Notes: generated by a model from the sequence alone, not told the origin. DNA of 64,000 bases from Nitratireductor sp. GISD-1A_MAKvit (GCF_040819555.1 NZ_CP161920.1:1239001-1303000), one strand, 5' to 3'; counted from the first letter of the stretch, positions 1 to 9,478 are shown. Made by a program: numbers and translations.

Positions 1-2
1 AA

Positions 3-443
3 GATTTCTTCATCGACTATGGCAAACAGAATCGTGCGCCCGGCGAATTCGTCGAGGCGGTGCATGTGCCGGTGCCCGATGCGGCCTCCCGTTTCGCGGT
101 GTGGAAAATTTCCAAGCGTCGGGATGAAGACATCACGGCGGTTCTCGGCGCGTTCGATCTCACGATCGCCGATGGCCGGGTTGAGGCCGCCCGCATCGCC
201 TATGGCGGCATGGCTGCGACGCCGAAACGCGCAAAAGCTGTCGAGGCAGCGCTTGTCGGAAAGGCGTGGACTGAGGAAACGGTCGAGGCAGCACTTTCGG
301 CCTATGAGAAAGATTTCCAGCCGATCAGCGACATGCGTGCCTCCGCCGATTATCGCATGATGGCGGCGAAGAACCTGCTGCGCCGCTTCTACGTTGAAAG
401 CATGGGCAACCCGGCAAGCCTCTCCAGATATGAGGCGGCCTGA
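3..443 (+). CDS. xdhA: Xanthine dehydrogenase small subunit XdhA, C-terminal part (5' end outside window)
   Basis: The reading frame is open from the window edge and ends at TGA 441-443, so only the last 146 or so residues are present. They fit the C-terminal half of the FAD subunit of bacterial xanthine dehydrogenase (CO dehydrogenase flavoprotein C-terminal domain), with blocks such as FAVWKISKR, ARIAYGGMAATPKRA and DYRMMAAKNLLRRFY. The full subunit also carries two [2Fe-2S] domains and the FAD domain and passes electrons from the molybdenum centre to NAD. The stop lies 2 bases before the xdhB start, so the two genes are cotranscribed. The ATG at 60 is internal and is not the true start. 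The family call is firm; the start cannot be seen. Confidence 0.93.
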   Translation, partial: DFFIDYGKQNRAPGEFVEAVHVPVPDAASRFAVWKISKRRDEDITAVLGAFDLTIADGRVEAARIAYGGMAATPKRAKAVEAALVGKAWTEETVEAALSAYEKDFQPISDMRASADYRMMAAKNLLRRFYVESMGNPASLSRYEAA

Positions 444-445
444 TC

Positions 446-2789
446 ATGACACGGCACGAAACGCTTGATCCCGGAAAGGCGAGGATCGCCGGCGGTGTCG
501 CCAGTGATCAAAAACACGATTCCGCGCACAAGCATGTCAGCGGCGAAGCCGTCTATATCGACGACATGCCCGAACCGGCGGGCACGCTGCATGCCTGTCT
601 CGGTCTTTCCGAGGTCGCGCATGGCACGATCACGAGCATGGACCTCTCGAAGGTGCGTGCTGCGCCCGGTGTGGTCGCCGTTCTGACGGCGGACGACATT
701 CCCGGCGAAAACGACATCAGCCCCACCGGGTTGCACGACGAACCCATTTTTACGAACGAAAGGGTGCAGTTCTTCGGCCAGCCAATCTTTGCCGTGATTG
801 CCAAAACGCGCGAAGCCGCCCGCCGTGCCTGCCGTCTTGCGAAGGTCGAGTATGCGGAAGAACCCGCGCTGATCGACATCGCCGACGCGGGCGCCGATGC
901 CCGCCTCGTCACCGCACCGCTGAAGCTTGAACGCGGCGACAGTGCCGCGGCAATCGCCGCCGCGCCGCATTCCATCAAGGGGCAGATGCGGGTCGGCGGA
1001 CAGGACCATTTCTACCTCGAAGGCCAGATCGCCTTTGCCATGCCGGGCGAGGATGGCGACGTCACCGTCTTTTCCTCCACTCAGCACCCGAGCGAAGTGC
1101 AGCACATGGTGGCGCACGCGCTGGGCGTTTCTTCCCACGCCGTCACCATCGAGGTGCGGCGCATGGGTGGCGGGTTCGGCGGCAAGGAGACACAGGCCAA
1201 TCTGTTTGCCGTTGTCTCGGCGATCGCCGCAAAGAAGCTCAACCGTCCCGTCAAGTTGCGTCCCGACCGCGACGACGACATGACGGCGACCGGCAAGCGT
1301 CACGATTTCCTGATCGACTACGAGGTGGGCTTCGATGACGAGGGAAACATTCTCGGGGTCGACTTCACCTATGCCGCGCGCTGCGGCTATGCGGCCGACC
1401 TCTCCGGTGCGGTGACCGACCGGGCGCTCTTTCACTGCGACAACACCTATTTCTATCCCGCTGCCCGCGCAGTCTCGCGCCCGCTCTACACCAACACCGT
1501 GTCCAACACGGCGTTTCGCGGTTTCGGTGGGCCGCAGGGCATGGTGGGGGCGGAGCGCATCATCGATGAGGTGGCTTTCGCTCTGGGTAAAGACCCGCTC
1601 GAAATCCGCAGGAAAAATCTCTACGGCACGGACGACCGCAACGTCACGCCCTATCACCAGAGGGTGGAGGACAATGTCGCAGAACGGATCATCACGGAAC
1701 TGGAGGAAAGCAGCGGTTATACCGCCCGCCGGCGAGAAATCGCTTCCTTCAATGCAAAAAGCCCGGTCATCAAGCGCGGTCTGGCGCTGACGCCGGTCAA
1801 GTTCGGCATCTCCTTCACCGCAACCCATTTCAACCAGGGCCGGCGCGTTGGTGCATGTCTATACGGATGGCTCCGTGCATCTCAACCATGGCGGCACCGA
1901 AATGGGTCAGGGGCTCTACACCAAGGTGGCGCAGGTGGTGGCCGAGGAATTCCAGATCGACATCGATCAGGTGAAGATCACCGCCACGACCACCGGCAAG
2001 GTGCCCAACACCTCCGCAACGGCGGCCTCGTCGGGGTCCGATCTGAACGGCATGGCCGCGCAGGATGCCGCCCGCCAGATCAAAAACCGGCTGATCGACT
2101 TTGCGTCCGAAGCCCATGATGTTCCGAAGGATCAGGTGGTGTTCCTGCCGGGCCGCGTGCGCATCGGCAATCAGGAGATTCCTTTCGCCGAGCTTATCCG
2201 CGAGGCCTACTTGGCTCGCATCCAGCTTTCGGCCGCCGGCTTTTACAAGACGCCGAAAATCCACTGGGACCGCGACAAGGGGCAGGGCCATCCCTTCTAT
2301 TACTTCGCCTATGGCGCGGCCTGTGCCGAGGTGTCCGTCGACACGTTGACCGGCGAATATATGGTCGAGCGTGTCGATATTCTGCACGAGACGGGCCGTT
2401 CGCTGAACCGCGCCATCGACATCGGACAGATCGAGGGCGGTTTCATTCAGGGCATGGGCTGGCTGACGACCGAAGAACTCGTCTGGGATGGCAAGGGGCG
2501 CCTTCGAACCCATGCGCCGTCCACTTACAAGATTCCGCTCGCCTCCGACCGCCCGAAAGTGTTCAACGTGGCTTTGGCCGACTGGGCGGAAAACGCCGAA
2601 CCGACGGTGCACCGTTCCAAGGCCGTGGGTGAGCCGCCCTTCATGCTCGCCATGTGTGTGCTGCACGCGCTGTCCGATGCGGTGGCGAGCGTTGCAGATC
2701 ACAGGGTCTGCCCACGCCTCGACGCACCGGCCACGCCAGAGCGTGTGCTGATGGCGGTGGAGCGGGTCCGGGCGGAAGGGACGCGGTAG
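446..2789 (+). CDS. xdhB: Xanthine dehydrogenase molybdopterin-binding subunit XdhB (single-base frameshift)
   Basis: This is the large catalytic subunit that hydroxylates hypoxanthine and xanthine at the molybdenum cofactor. The N-terminal substrate/Moco domain includes GGGFGGKE (about residue 240) and FRGFGGPQG (about residue 357). The C-terminal part carries AVGEPPF, which holds the catalytic glutamate. The frame breaks at 1837-1839: the first part runs to THFNQ and the expected continuation AGALVHVYTDG is in the next frame. Removing one G from CAGGGCCGGCG restores a 780-residue protein, close to the usual length (about 777). No other defect is visible, so this is probably a sequence error. 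The gene lies between xdhA and xdhC in one operon. Confidence 0.93.
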
Positions 2790-2806
2790 GGGCAGAACCC
2801 ATTGAA

Positions 2807-3628
2807 ATGGCCTCACAGATGAACCGTTCAACCTCCGGCCTCACGGCGTTTCTGGAAGCCTCACCCGCCACTGCGATCGTCGAAGTACGGGAGGCGAGAG
2901 GCTCTACCCCGCGTGAAGAGGGCGCGTGGATGCTGGTTTCGCCTGAAGCCATTTTCGGAACCATCGGTGGCGGCCAGCTGGAGTTTCTGGCGATCGCCAA
3001 GGCGCGTGAACTCATCTCGGACAATCTCGCAAACGGAAGCCTCGACATTCCGCTAGGCCCTGAAATCGGCCAGTGCTGCGGCGGGCACGTCGCTCTGGAC
3101 ATTCGCATTGCAGACCGTGTTGAGCGCAGCGCGCTCTTGAAACGTGCTGACGAAGAGGCGGCTTCATTTTCGCAGGTGATCCTCTTCGGCGGCGGCCATG
3201 TCGGCCATGCGCTGGCTTCAGCGCTCGCGCCTTTGCCTGTGCGTGTTCTGGTGGTCGAGACCCGCCAGGAGGCGCTGGAGGATTTCCCGGACAATGTAAA
3301 AACGCGCCTACTGGCCCTGCCGGAGGAGGCGGTGCGTGAAGCCCCGGCCGGAACGGCTTTCGTGGTTCTGACCCACGATCATGCGCTCGATTTCCTGCTG
3401 GTTGCCGAGGCGCTGTCACGCGATGACGCGGCCTATGTCGGCATGATCGGTTCCAAGACCAAGCGTGCCACTTTCAAGAGCTGGTATCTGAAAAACGGCG
3501 GTGACGAACACCGTTTCTCCAAGCTCGTCACACCCATCGGAGGCAATGCTGTTCAGGACAAACGTCCCGCCGTCATCGCAGCCATGGCGGCTGCGGAGAT
3601 ACTGACGGCTTTGCCGTCACAATGTTGA
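2807..3628 (+). CDS. xdhC: Xanthine dehydrogenase accessory protein XdhC
   Basis: XdhC binds molybdenum cofactor, helps convert it to the sulfurated form and inserts it into XdhB; it is cytoplasmic and not part of the final enzyme. Family marks are EARGSTPREEGAW near the N-terminus, GTIGGGQLE, GQCCGGH, and the C-terminal Rossmann-like domain with VILFGGGHVGHALA and GMIGSKTKRATF. The open frame extends back to 2654, but that part overlaps xdhB. The ATG at 2807 (or 2819), just after the xdhB stop, gives about 270 residues, which suits the family. There is no strong ribosome-binding site, so translation may be coupled to xdhB. Confidence 0.92.
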   Translation: MASQMNRSTSGLTAFLEASPATAIVEVREARGSTPREEGAWMLVSPEAIFGTIGGGQLEFLAIAKARELISDNLANGSLDIPLGPEIGQCCGGHVALDIRIADRVERSALLKRADEEAASFSQVILFGGGHVGHALASALAPLPVRVLVVETRQEALEDFPDNVKTRLLALPEEAVREAPAGTAFVVLTHDHALDFLLVAEALSRDDAAYVGMIGSKTKRATFKSWYLKNGGDEHRFSKLVTPIGGNAVQDKRPAVIAAMAAAEILTALPSQC

Positions 3629-3657
3629 CATTTGTGTGTACAAACTTACATGTTTGT
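3625..3657 (+). promoter_or_regulatory. Candidate promoter and operator of brnTA
   Basis: A perfect -35-like hexamer TTGACA (3625-3630) overlaps the xdhC stop codon. An inverted repeat ACAAAC-N6-GTTTGT (3640-3645 and 3652-3657) lies over the expected -10 region, just before the toxin frame. BrnTA-type operons are known to be repressed by the ribbon-helix-helix antitoxin, so this repeat is the natural candidate operator. The position and repeat are seen; the function is inferred. Confidence 0.5.
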
Positions 3658-3666
3658 TGAATGTAG

Positions 3667-3969
3667 ATCGCGGGCTTTGACTGGGACAATGGCAATTGGC
3701 CGAAATGCGCAAAGCATGGTGTCTCAAAGGACGAGATCGAACATGCGCTTCTTCATGACCCGCTGATTGCGCCTGACCCCGTGCATTCCGGGCTCGAAGA
3801 CCGCTACATCGTTATCGGACGGAACCAGCAGGGCCGTCCCATGTTCATCGGCGTGACTTTTCGCATGGTAGACGGGAAGCGTCTTACTCGTCCGATCACC
3901 GCGCGCTACATGCATGCCAGGGAGGTGAAACGCTATGAAACGCAGCGTTCCCAAGTTGAAAACCGATAA
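3667..3969 (+). CDS. brnT: BrnT-family toxin, normal start codon apparently lost
   Basis: BrnT is a small ribonuclease toxin of type II toxin-antitoxin systems that slows translation when its antitoxin is lost. The frame encodes IAGFDWDNGNWPKCAKHGVS, then RYIVIGRNQQGRPMFIGVTF and ITARYMHAREVKRYE, all characteristic of the family. The frame is open only from ATC 3667. It is immediately preceded by ATG TAG (3661-3666), so the expected second codon reads as a stop. The first in-frame GTG/ATG/TTG is at 3781, after the conserved N-terminal half. Either a TAG replaced a start or sense codon, or an unusual start is used. The gene overlaps brnA by 35 bases. Family call good; activity doubtful. Confidence 0.75.
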   Translation: MAGFDWDNGNWPKCAKHGVSKDEIEHALLHDPLIAPDPVHSGLEDRYIVIGRNQQGRPMFIGVTFRMVDGKRLTRPITARYMHAREVKRYETQRSQVENR

Positions 3970-4192
3970 GGATGCGGAAAACTTCCTCGATCAGGATCTG
4001 TCAGATCTGGATTTTGAGGCATTCAAGCCAGCAGGGTTCGAGTTTGAGAACAAAGCGGCGAGGGTCAACATGCGCATGCCGCAAAGCCAGCTTGACGCGG
4101 TGAAGGCGGAAGCGAAGAAGCGTGGAGTACCCTATCAGCGGCTCATGCGCGAGCTTGTCCAGCGTGGCCTTGAAAGTCTGCGTGCAGGCTGA
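3935..4192 (+). CDS. brnA: BrnA-family antitoxin (ribbon-helix-helix)
   Basis: This 85-residue protein is the usual partner of BrnT. It neutralises the toxin and, through its C-terminal ribbon-helix-helix, represses the operon. The acidic middle (FLDQDLSDLDFEAFKPAGFE) is typical of the toxin-binding segment. ARVNMRMPQSQLDAVKAEAKKRG followed by PYQRLMRELVQRGL matches the CopG-like DNA-binding fold (quoted in parts). The gene starts inside the toxin frame, which suggests coupled translation, and it is intact although the toxin start is not. It ends 3 bases from the convergent LysR gene. Confidence 0.85.
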   Translation: MKRSVPKLKTDKDAENFLDQDLSDLDFEAFKPAGFEFENKAARVNMRMPQSQLDAVKAEAKKRGVPYQRLMRELVQRGLESLRAG

Positions 4193-4195
4193 CCG

Positions 4196-5116
4196 TTATT
4201 GCTCTGCCAGGGTCTCGCCGATCATCTTCTGGCAGCGGCTTGCCATGAAATCGACCAGAAGCCGCACTTTGGGATCCTGAAACTTCTTGTGCGGGTAGAG
4301 CGCGGCGAGCTTCACCGGCACGGGCGGTGTGTCGGGCAGAACCACCTTGAGCCTTCCATCGCGTAGAAATGGTTCGATCTCAAATCGGGGTTTGTTGACG
4401 ATGCCGCGCCCGGCCAGTGCCCAGTCGGTGATGACGTCCCCATCGTCGGAATCGAACGGACCGCCAACCTCGAATTTCCGCGCACCCTCCGGCGTCTGCA
4501 ACACCCAGAAATGTTCGCGCGCTCCGGGAAAGCGCAGCATCAGGCAGTCATGCCGGTCTTCGATCAGCGCTTCGGGCGTTGTCGGTTCGCCACGTCGCCT
4601 GAGATATTCGGGCGCTGCCGCCAGCACGCGCGCACAATCCATGATGCCGCGCATGCGAAAGGATGAATTCTCCAGAATGCCGAGCTTGAATGCCACGTCG
4701 ATGCCCTCGCGCATCATGTCGACCTCATGGTCGGAAAGCCGAAGGCGAACCTCGATTTCGGGATATCTGTCGCGGAATTCGGGGATTCCGCTGGCGATCA
4801 GCCGCTTGCCGATACCAAGCGGCGCGGTGACGCGGATCGTGCCGCGCGGCTGGCCGGAAAGGTCGGCCACCGAAGCTTCGGCCTCCGCAACCGCTTCGAG
4901 CACCTTGCGCGCGCCTTCATAGAAAACGCGGCCCTGTTCCGTTGGTGTCAGCTGCCGGGTGGTGCGGTTGAAAAGGCGTACGCCCAGATGTTTTTCAAGC
5001 TCCTTTACCCGGTTCGAGGCAACGGCCGGCGAAAGCCGCATGTCGCGTCCCGCAGATGACAGATTGCCGAGCTCCACCACGCGGACAAAAACAGCGATAT
5101 TGTCGAGATAGGCCAT
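4196..5116 (-). CDS. LysR-family transcriptional regulator
   Basis: A 306-residue LysR regulator. The N-terminal winged helix-turn-helix (residues about 3-62) includes FVRVVELGNLSSAGRDMRLS and VKELEKHLGVRLFNRTTR. The remainder is the effector-binding domain with GTIRVTAPLGIGKRL. It is transcribed away from puuD, and a LysR-type TTTC-N11-GAAA box lies between the two. That is the usual layout for a regulator controlling itself and its divergent target, so it probably controls urate/guanine breakdown. The effector is unknown; urate or another purine intermediate is a guess from context. Confidence 0.9.
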   Translation of the reverse strand: MAYLDNIAVFVRVVELGNLSSAGRDMRLSPAVASNRVKELEKHLGVRLFNRTTRQLTPTEQGRVFYEGARKVLEAVAEAEASVADLSGQPRGTIRVTAPLGIGKRLIASGIPEFRDRYPEIEVRLRLSDHEVDMMREGIDVAFKLGILENSSFRMRGIMDCARVLAAAPEYLRRRGEPTTPEALIEDRHDCLMLRFPGAREHFWVLQTPEGARKFEVGGPFDSDDGDVITDWALAGRGIVNKPRFEIEPFLRDGRLKVVLPDTPPVPVKLAALYPHKKFQDPKVRLLVDFMASRCQKMIGETLAEQ

Positions 5117-5147
5117 GCACTGCCCCCAGAGTTTTCGCGTGCATTAT

Positions 5148-5166
5148 TTTCCAGATTTTTTTGAAA
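5148..5166. promoter_or_regulatory. LysR-type operator (TTTC-N11-GAAA)
   Basis: TTTC at 5148-5151 and GAAA at 5163-5166 form an inverted repeat separated by exactly 11 bases, matching the classical T-N11-A LysR box. It lies 32 bases upstream of the LysR start and 77 bases upstream of the puuD start, as expected for divergent control. Confidence 0.6.
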
Positions 5167-5242
5167 GTCATCGTGATCTTATCCGCTTTCCGTTTATATC
5201 GGGTTCCGTCACCCTGCGCCCGGTGGAGTTGAGGAAACTGGC

Positions 5243-6457
5243 ATGAACGAATACGCGGTTTTGTGGGACTGGCTGTCTTTTGGCGTGCGCTGGCTGCATG
5301 TGGTCACGGCCATCGCCTGGATTGGCTCGTCCTTCTATTTCATCGCGCTGGATCTGGGGTTGGTGAAGCGGCCGGGTCTCCCCGAGGGGGTGCATGGCGA
5401 GGAATGGCAGGTCCATGGCGGCGGCTTCTACCACATCCAGAAATACATGGTGGCGCCGGCCTCCATGCCCGAGCATCTGACCTGGTTCAAATGGGAGTCC
5501 TACTCCACCTGGCTCTCCGGCTTCGCACTGCTCGCCATCGTCTATTATGCGGGTGCGGATCTCTATCTGATCGATCGCAACGTGCTTGATGTGCCGGCCT
5601 GGGGCGGCATTTTCATTTCCCTCGCCTCCATCGGCCTCGGCTGGCTGCTCTACGACCTCCTGTGCAAATCGCCGCTCGGCAAAAACGACACCACGCTGAT
5701 GCTGGTGCTTTATGTGATCCTGGTGGTGATGGCGTGGGGCTATACGCAGCTTTTCACCGGCCGTGCGGCCTTTCTGCATCTGGGCGCGTTCACTGCGACG
5801 ATCATGACCGCGAATGTCTTTCTGATCATCATCCCCAACCAGAAGATCGTGGTGGCCGATCTGAAGGCAGGACGCACACCCGACCCGAAACTTGGCCTGC
5901 AGGCCAAGCAGCGCTCGCTGCACAACAACTACCTGACGCTACCCGTCGTCTTCCTCATGCTGTCGAACCATTATCCGCTGGCCTTCGGCACAAAATTCAA
6001 CTGGGTCATCGCATCGCTCATCTTCATCATCGGCGTGCTGATCCGCCACTATTTCAACACCGTGCACGCCCGCAAGGGCACCCCGCACTGGACGTGGGGG
6101 CTGGCCGGCGTTCTCTTCATCGTCATCATGTGGCTCTCCACCGTGCCGCAGGTTCTGACGGGCGAGACGAAACTGTCGGCGACCGGACAGACCTTTGTGT
6201 CGTCCGCGCATTTCCCGGCGGTGCGTGACACGGTGATGGGGCGTTGCGCCATGTGCCACGCGGCCGAACCGGGCTATGAGGGCGTTCCCTTCCCGCCGAA
6301 AAATGTTGTGCTCGAAACCGACGCCTCCATTGCCGAGCATGCACGCGAAATCTATCTGCAGGCAGGTCGCAGCCACGCCATGCCGCCCGGCAATGTTTCG
6401 GGCATCACGGAAGAGGAGCGGCGACTGATCGTTACCTGGTTCGAAGAGGCCCGCTAG
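5243..6457 (+). CDS. puuD: Membrane urate hydroxylase PuuD with C-terminal cytochrome c domain
   Basis: PuuD oxidises urate to 5-hydroxyisourate and passes electrons to a respiratory cytochrome instead of to oxygen. The N-terminal part of about 300 residues is a multi-pass membrane domain beginning with LSFGVRWLHVVTAIAWIGSS and containing the conserved block WFKWESYSTWLSGFALL. The C-terminal part carries a haem c site CAMCH (residues 335-339) and a distal methionine candidate in AMPPGN. The length of 404 residues is normal. It is followed after 3 bases by guaD, so urate oxidation and guanine deamination are co-expressed. Confidence 0.93.
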   Translation: MNEYAVLWDWLSFGVRWLHVVTAIAWIGSSFYFIALDLGLVKRPGLPEGVHGEEWQVHGGGFYHIQKYMVAPASMPEHLTWFKWESYSTWLSGFALLAIVYYAGADLYLIDRNVLDVPAWGGIFISLASIGLGWLLYDLLCKSPLGKNDTTLMLVLYVILVVMAWGYTQLFTGRAAFLHLGAFTATIMTANVFLIIIPNQKIVVADLKAGRTPDPKLGLQAKQRSLHNNYLTLPVVFLMLSNHYPLAFGTKFNWVIASLIFIIGVLIRHYFNTVHARKGTPHWTWGLAGVLFIVIMWLSTVPQVLTGETKLSATGQTFVSSAHFPAVRDTVMGRCAMCHAAEPGYEGVPFPPKNVVLETDASIAEHAREIYLQAGRSHAMPPGNVSGITEEERRLIVTWFEEAR

Positions 6458-6460
6458 CCT

Positions 6461-7769
6461 ATGGCACAGAAACTCATTCGCGGACGGCTCCTGTCGTTCA
6501 AAGCCGAGCCGCGGAGCATCGACGATCATGAGGCCTGTCTCTTCGAAGAGGACGGCGCGGTTCTGGTCGAGAATGGCGTCATCCTCGCATCCGGCAGCTT
6601 TGCCCAGGTCGCAGCCGAAGCCGAAGCGGGGCACGCGGTTGTGGACCATCGCCCGCATCTCATCCTGCCGGGTTTCATCGATGCGCATGCACATTTCCCG
6701 CAGATGCAGGTGATTGCGAGCTATGGCGCCGAGCTTCTGGACTGGCTGAACAACTACACCTTCCCCGAAGAAATCAGGTTCTCCGACATCCAGCATGGCC
6801 GTCACATCGCCCGGCTGTTCTTCGATGAACTGGTGCGAAACGGCACGACCACGGTCGCCGCCTATTGCTCCGTGCACAGGGAAAGTGCGCAGGCGTTTTT
6901 CAGCGAGGCGCTGGCGCGCAATCTGTGCGTTGTGGGCGGCAAGGTGATGATGGACCGCAACGCGCCGGCAGCCCTCACCGACACGCCGCAATCGTCCTAT
7001 GACGACACGAAGGCGCTGATCGGCGAATGGCACGGCAGGGGGCCGGCTCAACTATGCCGTCACGCCGCGTTTCGCCATCACCTCCAGCCCCGAGCAGATG
7101 GAGATGGCCGCAGCACTGATGCGCGAATTCCTCGACCTGCATATGCAGACGCATCTGTCTGAAAATCACGACGAGATCGCCTTCACGCTGGACCTTTATC
7201 CAGACGCGCCCGACTACACCGGCATCTACGAGCACTACGGCCTGCTTGGCCCCAAGGCGCTGCTCGGCCACTGCATTCATCTTTCCGAGCGCGAGGCGGA
7301 TGTGCTGTCAGAGACGGGCTCCGTCGCCGTGTTCTGCCCCACGTCCAATCTCTTCCTCGGCTCTGGCCTGTTCGACTATCAGCGCTATCGCAGGCGCGAG
7401 AAGCCGCTGCGGCTCGCCTCCGCAACAGATGTGGGCGGCGGCACCAATTACTCCATGCTGCGCACCATGGATGAGGGCTACAAGGTCATCGCGCTCAATG
7501 GCGAGAAGCTGAACCCGCTCACCTCCTTCTGGCAGATCACGCGCGGCAATGCCGAGGCGCTGTCCCTTTCGGAGCGCGTGGGCACGCTGGAACCCGGTAC
7601 GGACGCCGATATCGTGGTTCTGAACGCATGCGCAACGCCGGTCATGGCACTGCGCATGGAACGTGTGGAAACATTGGCGGAGGAGCTTTTCGTGCTCCAG
7701 ACGCTTGCCGACGACCGCGCCATCGTGGAAACCTATGTGGCAGGAGAGGCTGCCAAAAGCGCCTTGTAG
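6461..7769 (+). CDS. guaD: Guanine deaminase (single-base frameshift)
   Basis: Converts guanine to xanthine and ammonia with one zinc ion, feeding the Xdh enzyme encoded upstream. Amidohydrolase marks are GFIDAHAHFPQMQVIASYG (metal-binding HxH), HMQTHLSEN, LLGHCIHLSE, CPTSNLFLGSGLF and ATDVGGGTNYSML (metal-binding Asp). The frame breaks at the G run 7038-7042, where the first part ends at EWHGRG and RLNYAVTPRFAIT continues in another frame. Removing one G from AGGGGGCCGGC restores about 435 residues, the normal size. No other damage is visible. Confidence 0.93.
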
Positions 7770-7798
7770 ATTCTCGGGGGTAAATTCAGGGGGCGCGT

Positions 7799-9070
7799 TT
7801 GACCGGCAGCATCGATCCGAAGGCGTTTTTCACAACACTGTTCGACGCTGCCGTCGCCGCCGCCAACCCGGCTGAAACCATTCGCGCATTCCTGCCGGAA
7901 AAGCCGAAGGGCCGCACCATCGTGGTCGGGGCTGGCAAGGGAGCTGCGCAGATGGCGGCGGCGCTCGAAGATGTCTGGGACGGGCCTCTGGAAGGCGTGG
8001 TTGTCACCCGTTATGGCTATGGCGCGCCAACCCGCATGATCGAGGTTCTGGAGGCGGCGCACCCGGTGCCGGATGAAGCCGGCCTTTCTGGCGCAAAGCG
8101 TCTCATGGACAGCGTGACCGGGCTCGGCCCGGATGATCTGGTGATCGCGCTTGTCTGCGGCGGCGGCTCGGCGCTGCTGCCCGCGCCCGCAGGCGCTCTC
8201 ACGCTGGCCGACGAGATCGCTGTCAACGAGGCGCTTCTGGCGTCCGGCGCGCCGATCTCGGCGATGAACACGGTTCGCAAGCATATTTCCGCAATCAAGA
8301 GCGGCAGGCTTGCCCTTGCGGCCCATCCCGCGCGCGTCGTCTCGCTGATCGTTTCAGACGTTCCCGGCGACGAGCCTGCGCTTGTTTCATCCGGTCCGAC
8401 CGTTCCCGATAGGGCAGGTCGCGCCGACGCACTCGCCGTTATCGAAGCCTATGGCGTGCACCTGCCCGATGCGGTGATGCGGCATCTCGCTTCGCCGGCG
8501 GCAGATGCGCCAGAGCCGGATGATCCACGTTTTTCAGGCCATGAGGTTCATGTCATCGCCTCGGCTGCCCGCTCGCTGGAGGCTGCTGCCGCTGCTGCCG
8601 AAGCGCAAGGTGTGCGAGCGATGATCCTGTCGGATGCGATCGAGGGCGAGGCACGCGAGGTGGGCGGTGTTCATGCGGCTGTCGCCCGCGAAGTGGCGTT
8701 GCGCGACCGCCCTTTCACAAAGCCGGTCGTTTTGCTCTCAGGTGGCGAAACCACCGTGACGCTTGGTCCGAACGCAGGGCGTGGTGGACGCAATTCGGAG
8801 TTTCTTCTGGCACTTGCGCTCGGCATTGAAAGCGTGCCGGGGATTTCGGCTTTCGCAGCCGATACCGACGGAATCGATGGCTCGGAAAACAATGCCGGTG
8901 CGTTTGCCGATCACGGCACCGTTGCGCGGCTGCGCGCTGCGGGCCACGACCCGAAGGCATTGCTTGCCGCCCATGACGCCTGGGCCGCGTTTGATGCTCT
9001 GGGCGATCTGTTCGTGCCGGGACCAACCGGCACGAATGTCAACGATCTGCGAGCGGTGCTGGTGCGGTAG
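7799..9070 (+). CDS. Glycerate 2-kinase / hydroxypyruvate reductase-type protein (MOFRL family)
   Basis: A 423-residue protein of the glycerate kinase GckA/TtuD family, which phosphorylates D-glycerate to 2-phosphoglycerate and was historically annotated as hydroxypyruvate reductase. It shows the N-terminal domain with VVGAGKGAAQMAAALE, the GGGSALLPAPAG loop, AMNTVRKHISAIKSGRLA, and the C-terminal MOFRL block GGRNSEFLLALAL. The start is TTG 7799, preceded by a GGGGG run about 5 bases upstream. It lies 29 bases after guaD, so it may belong to the same transcript and handle the glyoxylate-to-glycerate branch after ureide breakdown. That link is inferred from position only. Confidence 0.85.
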   Translation: MTGSIDPKAFFTTLFDAAVAAANPAETIRAFLPEKPKGRTIVVGAGKGAAQMAAALEDVWDGPLEGVVVTRYGYGAPTRMIEVLEAAHPVPDEAGLSGAKRLMDSVTGLGPDDLVIALVCGGGSALLPAPAGALTLADEIAVNEALLASGAPISAMNTVRKHISAIKSGRLALAAHPARVVSLIVSDVPGDEPALVSSGPTVPDRAGRADALAVIEAYGVHLPDAVMRHLASPAADAPEPDDPRFSGHEVHVIASAARSLEAAAAAAEAQGVRAMILSDAIEGEAREVGGVHAAVAREVALRDRPFTKPVVLLSGGETTVTLGPNAGRGGRNSEFLLALALGIESVPGISAFAADTDGIDGSENNAGAFADHGTVARLRAAGHDPKALLAAHDAWAAFDALGDLFVPGPTGTNVNDLRAVLVR

Positions 9071-9073
9071 CTA

Positions 9074-9463
9074 TTACGCGCTTCTGCGCGGACGCTCTTC
9101 CGACTGGTACAGGGAAAGGACATGGCCGTCCGGATCGGCAAATTCGGCCGACCAGCCGCCGGGAGCATGGCTGACGGGCGTCACGATGGTCGCGCCTTTC
9201 TCGGCAAGGCCCTCCACAACGGTATCGATGCCGCCTTCGGCTAGATCAAACACCACAATGGGCGTGTTCCCGGGGCGCGACTCCATCTTGAAGAAGATGA
9301 GTTCGATATCGTTTTCGATGCTGGCAAGCAGCCAGTCGCCAGTCCCCTCGTCGCCTTCCATCCTCTGGACATTCAGCCCGATCACATCGCGGTAAAACGC
9401 TTCCGTGCGGTCTATGTCGTTGACGTAGTAGCAGATGGTGCCGATGCGGACGTTGGAAAGCAT
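9074..9463 (-). CDS. VOC-superfamily (glyoxalase-like) protein
   Basis: A 129-residue single vicinal-oxygen-chelate domain. The N-terminal half begins with RIGTICYYVNDIDRTEAFYR and the C-terminal half ends with FADPDGHVLSLYQ. VOC proteins bind a divalent metal and include lyases, dioxygenases and antibiotic-binding proteins; the substrate cannot be told from sequence. It lies 15 bases downstream of the sigma-factor gene on the same strand, so the two are probably cotranscribed. Confidence 0.8.
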   Translation of the reverse strand: MLSNVRIGTICYYVNDIDRTEAFYRDVIGLNVQRMEGDEGTGDWLLASIENDIELIFFKMESRPGNTPIVVFDLAEGGIDTVVEGLAEKGATIVTPVSHAPGGWSAEFADPDGHVLSLYQSEERPRRSA

Positions 9464-9478
9464 GTATGTCTCCTGATG

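Noticed and set aside
389..1828. Long minus-strand open frame opposite xdhB
   Set aside because: It lies wholly over a recognised gene, has no family resemblance, and its openness follows from the GC-rich codon pattern of xdhB.
7038..7042. Phase variation by a G tract in guaD
   Set aside because: A run of five G is too short for slipped-strand switching, and the same lesion occurs at runs of three G in other genes.
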